Assembly (NCBI RefSeq): GCF_019551475.1
Contig: NZ_CP047159.1
Location: forward strand, 1,488,001 to 1,552,000
Length of the DNA stretch: 64,000 nucleotides
Direction: 5' to 3'
Origin: Prevotella sp. Rep29
Lineage (GTDB): Bacteria > Bacteroidota > Bacteroidia > Bacteroidales > Bacteroidaceae
This document shows, piece by piece, positions 60,818-64,000 of the stretch (position 1 is the first letter of the stretch; the number at the start of each line of letters is the position of its first letter). The translations under genes were made by a program, and so were the position numbers. Below the pieces are notes generated by a model. That model did not search any database and was not told the DNA's origin. It saw nothing but the letters and a program-made list of their open reading frames with translations.

Positions 60818-61993
60818 ATGAAGGCTGGAAAGAGAATCGTGCTCGCCCTTTTGCTGATAGCCCTTGCGGGGAATGTCGCGGCGCAATCGCGCAAGAAAAA
60901 GACGACGAAGAAGCAGAAGGCAAAGCCTGTCGTGGTGGAGAAGACTCCTCAGGAACGTTTGTTCGAGGAGATGCTGCCCGCAACGGCACAAATCCTGATT
61001 ATAGACAGCGTGGTTGCCGACAAGCACGACTTTCTCAAAGCCATACCGCTCAGCAGCGATGCGGGGCGCTTCACCACCTTCGAAGAATGCTTTGGACGGA
61101 AGGCGGAGACCAATCCGCACGTGCATGTGAACAGTTTCGGAAACCGGTGCTATTTCGCCTCGCCCGACACCATGCGAAAGGAACTTTGTTCTGCCTTCCG
61201 CGTGGGAAAGGGATGGAGCCAGCCGCAACCGCTCAACGGAATAGGCGACGCATTCGAGGAGCCTGACTATCCGTTCATGATGAGTGACGGCATCACGCTC
61301 TATTTCGGTGCGAAAAATGCCAACGGGCTCGGTGGCTACGACATCTTCAACACGCTGTTCGACACGGAGAGCAACCGCTTCTACAAGCCGCAGAACATCG
61401 GACTGCCCTTCAACTCAACAGCCAACGACTACCTCTATGCCGTCAGCGAAACGGACACGCTCGGATGGTTCGTCACCGACCGCAACCAACCCGAAGACAA
61501 AGTGTGCATCTACACCTTCGTCCCCACCCCGTCGCGACGAAACTACGACGCCAGCGAGATGGCAGCCGAACAGCTCGAGCGACTGGCTGTCGTGGCGAGC
61601 ATCGCCGACACCTGGACCGACGAACGGGAGCGCACGAGGGCCATGCAACGGCTCGAACGACTCAGAAAAAGCATCGGCAGGAAAGAGCGCCAAACGCCAT
61701 TCACGTTTATCGTCAACGACGAGACCGTCTATCGCAAAATCGAAGATTTCAAGTCGCCCACCAACCGTCAGGAGATTGTCGAACTCTTTCAGAAAAAAGA
61801 ACGGCTGGAAAACGAAGAGAAACGGCTCGAGGAACTGCGCCTGAAATACCACTACGCCAATGCGAGTCAGCGGCGACAGCTCCACGGCGAAATCACCGAC
61901 ATGGAGAGGCGTTGCAGAAACCTGGAACGGGAAATACACGAACAGGAAAAAGCTATCAGGAATACAGAAAACATATTGTTGAACAAGTCATAA
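60818..61993 (+). CDS. Exported PD40-type beta-propeller protein with coiled-coil C-terminus
   Basis: The 391-residue protein has a signal peptide (MKAGKRIVLALLLIALAGNVAA) followed by a Lys-rich stretch (SRKKKTTKKQKAK). The middle (about 90-240) has PD40/WD40-like propeller motifs: FEEPDYPFMMSDGITLYFGA, GLGGYDIFNTLFD and the DRNQPEDKVCIYTF strand. The C-terminus (about 305-385) is a long coiled coil (KKERLENEEKRLEELRLKY). Such proteins in Bacteroidetes serve in envelope complexes, including type IX secretion accessories. The exact role is unknown. Confidence 0.82.
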   Translation: MKAGKRIVLALLLIALAGNVAAQSRKKKTTKKQKAKPVVVEKTPQERLFEEMLPATAQILIIDSVVADKHDFLKAIPLSSDAGRFTTFEECFGRKAETNPHVHVNSFGNRCYFASPDTMRKELCSAFRVGKGWSQPQPLNGIGDAFEEPDYPFMMSDGITLYFGAKNANGLGGYDIFNTLFDTESNRFYKPQNIGLPFNSTANDYLYAVSETDTLGWFVTDRNQPEDKVCIYTFVPTPSRRNYDASEMAAEQLERLAVVASIADTWTDERERTRAMQRLERLRKSIGRKERQTPFTFIVNDETVYRKIEDFKSPTNRQEIVELFQKKERLENEEKRLEELRLKYHYANASQRRQLHGEITDMERRCRNLEREIHEQEKAIRNTENILLNKS

Positions 61994-62006
61994 CATTATC
62001 AGAACT

Positions 62007-62882
62007 ATGGAAAAGAAATATTTCGCATCATCCGAACTGATTATCAACGAAGACGGAAGTTGCTTCCACCTTCACCTGCGTCCAGAACAATTGGCAGACC
62101 GCGTCATTCTTGTCGGTGACCCTGCCCGTGTAGATGCGATTGCAGAATTTTTCGACACGAAAGAGTGTGAAGTATCAAACCGCGAGTTCCACACCGTCAC
62201 CGGAACGTATAAGGGCAAGCGCATCACCGCACAGTCGCACGGTATCGGTTGCGACAATATCGACATCGTGATGAACGAGCTCGACACGCTCGCCAACATC
62301 GATTACGAGACACGCACCGAGAAATCGGAACACCGCACGCTCACCTGTGTGCGCATCGGCACCTGCGGCGGACTCCAGCCGTTCACGCCGACAGGCTGTT
62401 TCGTGGCAAGCGTGAAGAGCATCGGCACCGACGGACTTCTCAACTTCTACGCAGGAAGAGACCAGGTCTGCGATTTGGAATTGGAAAAAGCATTCATGAA
62501 ACACATGGATTGGAACGCCAAAAAAGGAGCGCCCTACGTAGCCGTTGCCGACCGAGATCTCCTCAATCAGATAGCCGGCGACGACATGGTACGTGGCTAC
62601 ACCGTCGCATGTGGCGGCTTCTATGGTCCACAAGGACGACAGCTGCGCGCCGAGATTTCCGACCCGCAGCAGAACGAGAAGCTTGAGAGCTTTGTTTACG
62701 ACGACATGCACATCTGCAACTTCGAGATGGAGTCGTCGGCAGTTGCCGGTCTCGCCTCCCTGCTCGGACACCGCGCCATGACCTGCTGCATGGTCATCGC
62801 CAACCGCTATGCGAAGGAGATGAACACCGAATACAAAAACTCCATCGAGACACTCATCGAGAAAGTGCTCGAACGAATCTAA
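62007..62882 (+). CDS. Nucleoside phosphorylase (uridine phosphorylase-like)
   Basis: This 291-residue enzyme of the PNP/UDP superfamily cleaves nucleosides with phosphate. Motifs are RVILVGDPARVDAIAEFF (phosphate loop), HTVTGTYKGKRITAQSHGIG, VRIGTCGGLQPFTPTG and NFEMESSAVAGLASLLGH (Met-Glu-Ser ribose/base site). It is longer than E. coli uridine phosphorylase (253) and fits the Bacteroidetes-type enzyme. The base preference cannot be assigned surely. It is 13 bp after the PD40 gene and 7 bp before the DUF486 gene. Confidence 0.9.
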   Translation: MEKKYFASSELIINEDGSCFHLHLRPEQLADRVILVGDPARVDAIAEFFDTKECEVSNREFHTVTGTYKGKRITAQSHGIGCDNIDIVMNELDTLANIDYETRTEKSEHRTLTCVRIGTCGGLQPFTPTGCFVASVKSIGTDGLLNFYAGRDQVCDLELEKAFMKHMDWNAKKGAPYVAVADRDLLNQIAGDDMVRGYTVACGGFYGPQGRQLRAEISDPQQNEKLESFVYDDMHICNFEMESSAVAGLASLLGHRAMTCCMVIANRYAKEMNTEYKNSIETLIEKVLERI

Positions 62883-62889
62883 GGAGGTC

Positions 62890-63258
62890 ATGGCTGGCAT
62901 ATACACCCTACTGCTGCTCGTACTGAGCAACATCTTCATGACGCTGGCATGGTACGGACACCTGAAACTGCAACAGACCGGCACATCCAGTAACTGGCCG
63001 CTGATTGGCGTCATCGCCTTCTCATGGCTCATCGCCTTCTTCGAATACTGCTGTCAGGTGCCTGCCAACCGCATCGGCTTTGAAGGCAACGGAGGACCCT
63101 TCTCGCTCGTACAGCTGAAGGTTATACAGGAGTGCGTCTCGCTCCTCGTCTTCGCCATCATCGCCAACATGATGTTCCAGAACCAAAGCCTCCACTGGAA
63201 CCACGCAGCCGCTTTCCTCTGCATCATCGCCGCCGTCTATTTTGTGTTTATGGAGTAA
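62890..63258 (+). CDS. DUF486 family small membrane protein
   Basis: The 122-residue protein has four membrane helices and the DUF486 motifs SNIFMTLAWYGHL, FSWLIAFFEYCCQVPANRIG, FSLVQLKVIQE and AFLCIIAAVYFVF. The family resembles half-size EamA/DMT-type transporters and has no proven substrate. The stop codon is followed at once (63259) by the left heptamer array. Confidence 0.9.
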   Translation: MAGIYTLLLLVLSNIFMTLAWYGHLKLQQTGTSSNWPLIGVIAFSWLIAFFEYCCQVPANRIGFEGNGGPFSLVQLKVIQECVSLLVFAIIANMMFQNQSLHWNHAAAFLCIIAAVYFVFME

Positions 63259-63314
63259 GTTTGAGGTTTGAGGTTTGAGGTTTGAGATTTGAGGTTTGAG
63301 ATTTGAGGTTTAGA
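63259..63314 (+). repeat. Left heptamer array (GTTTGAG), about eight units
   Basis: There are seven units of (G/A)TTTGAG and one degenerate GTTTAGA from 63259, directly after the DUF486 stop. The units are the reverse complement of those in the right array at 63677-63739. Two units carry a G-to-A change, so this array is slightly decayed. Confidence 0.95.
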
Positions 63315-63317
63315 GCG

Positions 63318-63671
63318 ATGAAAACTATTGAAAATAATGTATATGAAATAACGAGTGAGTTTGCAATTCGTATTGTCAAACTATATAAATATTTAACTGA
63401 AGAGAAACATGAATATATCATGTCAAAACAGTTATTTCGCTCAGGAACAAGTATTGGAGCAAATTCTTTTGAAGGTAAAAACGCACAAAGTAGGGCTGAT
63501 TTCAACAGCAAAATGAATATTGCGCTTAAAGAGGCAACTGAATCAGGGTTTTGGATAGATTTACTACACAAAACCGAATATTTGGATGAGACACAATACA
63601 AATCTCTCTACAACGATTGGAATAAAATCATGGGTGTACTAACAAAAATAGTAAAGGCTACAAAAAAATGA
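63318..63671 (+). CDS. S23/four-helix-bundle protein
   Basis: This 117-residue protein is of the four-helix-bundle family first seen in 23S rRNA intervening sequences. Diagnostic parts are EFAIRIVKLYKYLTEEKHEY, LFRSGTSIGANSFEGKNAQS, and DFNSKMNIALKEATESGFWI. Avd of diversity-generating retroelements is a relative, but no reverse transcriptase is nearby. The gene lies between inverted heptamer arrays, and its TGA overlaps the next ATG (ATGA), coupling it to mnmE. Its low GC differs sharply from DUF486 and mnmE, which suggests transfer. Confidence 0.93.
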   Translation: MKTIENNVYEITSEFAIRIVKLYKYLTEEKHEYIMSKQLFRSGTSIGANSFEGKNAQSRADFNSKMNIALKEATESGFWIDLLHKTEYLDETQYKSLYNDWNKIMGVLTKIVKATKK

Positions 63672-64000
63672 ACGACCTCAAACCTCAAACCTCAAACCTC
63701 AAACCTCAAACCTCAAACCTCAAACCTCAAACCTCAAACCTTGAGGATACCATCTGCGCATTAGCCACACCTCCTGGCGGAGCTCTCGACATCATCCGTG
63801 TGTCGGGCAGCCAAAGTCTTGCCATTGTCTCACGCATATTCAGCAAAGACCTCACACAAGAAAAGGGCTACACCCTGCACTATGGGAACATCATTGCTGA
63901 TGATGGCACCACGATTGACGAAGTGATGGTCAGCATCTTCCGCGCACCCCGTAGCTATACGGGCGAAGACTGCGTCGAAATCTCCTGTCACGGCTCGAGC
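63668..64000 (+). CDS. mnmE: tRNA modification GTPase MnmE, 5' part, with repeat-encoded N-terminus
   Basis: The reading frame starts in the ATGA overlap with the S23 gene and runs out of the window. After MND come three copies of LKPQTSN, encoded by nine CTCAAAC units (63677-63739). Then the normal MnmE start follows: DTICALATPPGGALDIIRVSG, then SYTGEDCVEISCHGS. MnmE with MnmG modifies wobble uridines (cmnm5U) and binds folate and GTP. No other start codon exists between the repeat and the conserved region in this frame, so translation must pass through the repeat. Confidence 0.92.
   Translation, partial: MNDLKPQTSNLKPQTSNLKPQTSNLEDTICALATPPGGALDIIRVSGSQSLAIVSRIFSKDLTQEKGYTLHYGNIIADDGTTIDEVMVSIFRAPRSYTGEDCVEISCHGSS
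63677..63739 (+). repeat. Right heptamer array (CTCAAAC), nine perfect units inside mnmE
   Basis: Nine uninterrupted CTCAAAC units (63 bases, 21 codons) are followed by the partly matching CTTGAGG. They are the inverse of the left array. As 7 is not a multiple of 3, gain or loss of one or two units would shift the mnmE frame. Confidence 0.97.

Noticed and set aside
63318..63671. Avd accessory protein of a diversity-generating retroelement
   Set aside because: The fold is related, but there is no reverse transcriptase, template repeat or variable repeat in the window.
63677..63739. CRISPR array in the heptamer repeats
   Set aside because: Units are contiguous 7-mers without spacers, and no cas genes are present.

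Overview
The window looks like the chromosome of a Bacteroidales bacterium, most likely Prevotellaceae (Prevotella or a close relative). The evidence is the TAnnTTTG -7 promoter box ahead of nearly every transcription unit, the lack of Shine-Dalgarno-like leaders, the gene content (pyruvate:ferredoxin oxidoreductase, K+-dependent membrane pyrophosphatase, GHL10-type secreted hydrolase with a type IX secretion-like tail, NTP_transf_5, PD40 proteins), and an AT-rich capsule locus set in a higher-GC housekeeping background. The genus is inferred from gene style, not from a marker search.

Layout. 1-1670: an IS1634/IS4-type transposase and a terminator. 1700-12962 (minus): a surface-polysaccharide operon with NTP_transf_5, five glycosyltransferases, two hexapeptide acyltransferases, LicD, a Wzy-like polymerase, a Wzx flippase and two truncated gene remnants. 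It is read from a promoter at about 13140 towards the terminator at about 1650. 13198-25686 (minus): housekeeping genes, comprising an L-threonylcarbamoyladenylate synthase/ClC/fmt operon, ettA, an aldo/keto reductase, an M3 peptidase, ftsZ overlapped by a small winged-helix-like gene, and htpG. 26051-32073: a GHL10 hydrolase, cstA, then a coupled run of porin-like protein, recR, membrane protein and glycosyltransferase. 32209-35138: two tandem tRNA-Asp genes, an ECF sigma/anti-sigma pair, and a partial third tRNA-Asp copy. 35179-39968: xpt, then an insertion of about 4 kb (AAA/DUF4143 ATPase, DUF2975/XRE pair, carboxypeptidase-regulatory-like protein) bracketed by two copies of the ppdK 3' end plus terminator. 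39991-52588: ppdK, rlmD, hppA, an ATP-grasp-like gene and nifJ. 52676-60054: envelope and signalling genes, including a lipoprotein operon headed by an unlisted 45-residue lipoprotein, a TerB / coiled-coil membrane protein / vWA lipoprotein operon, and a secreted protein made of 24-residue repeats. 60818-64000: a PD40 protein, a nucleoside phosphorylase, DUF486, an S23 four-helix-bundle gene, and the start of mnmE.

Most notable signals. (1) The S23 four-helix gene is bracketed by inverted arrays of a heptamer (GTTTGAG / CTCAAAC). The right array lies inside the mnmE reading frame, so mnmE starts with a repeat-encoded 7-residue peptide in three copies and could be switched by repeat number. 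(2) Three intergenic regions (about 25.8, 47.3 and 60.3 kb) each carry four 22-bp units with a palindromic AAAAGTNNNACTTTT core. Two of the three are flanked on both sides by ARG-box-like 14-mers. (3) A TerB/coiled-coil/vWA operon may be a membrane-linked stress or signalling module. (4) An uncharacterised winged-helix-like domain is shared by the gene overlapping ftsZ and by a membrane protein at 53.5 kb. Everything here was read by eye, and no database search was run.
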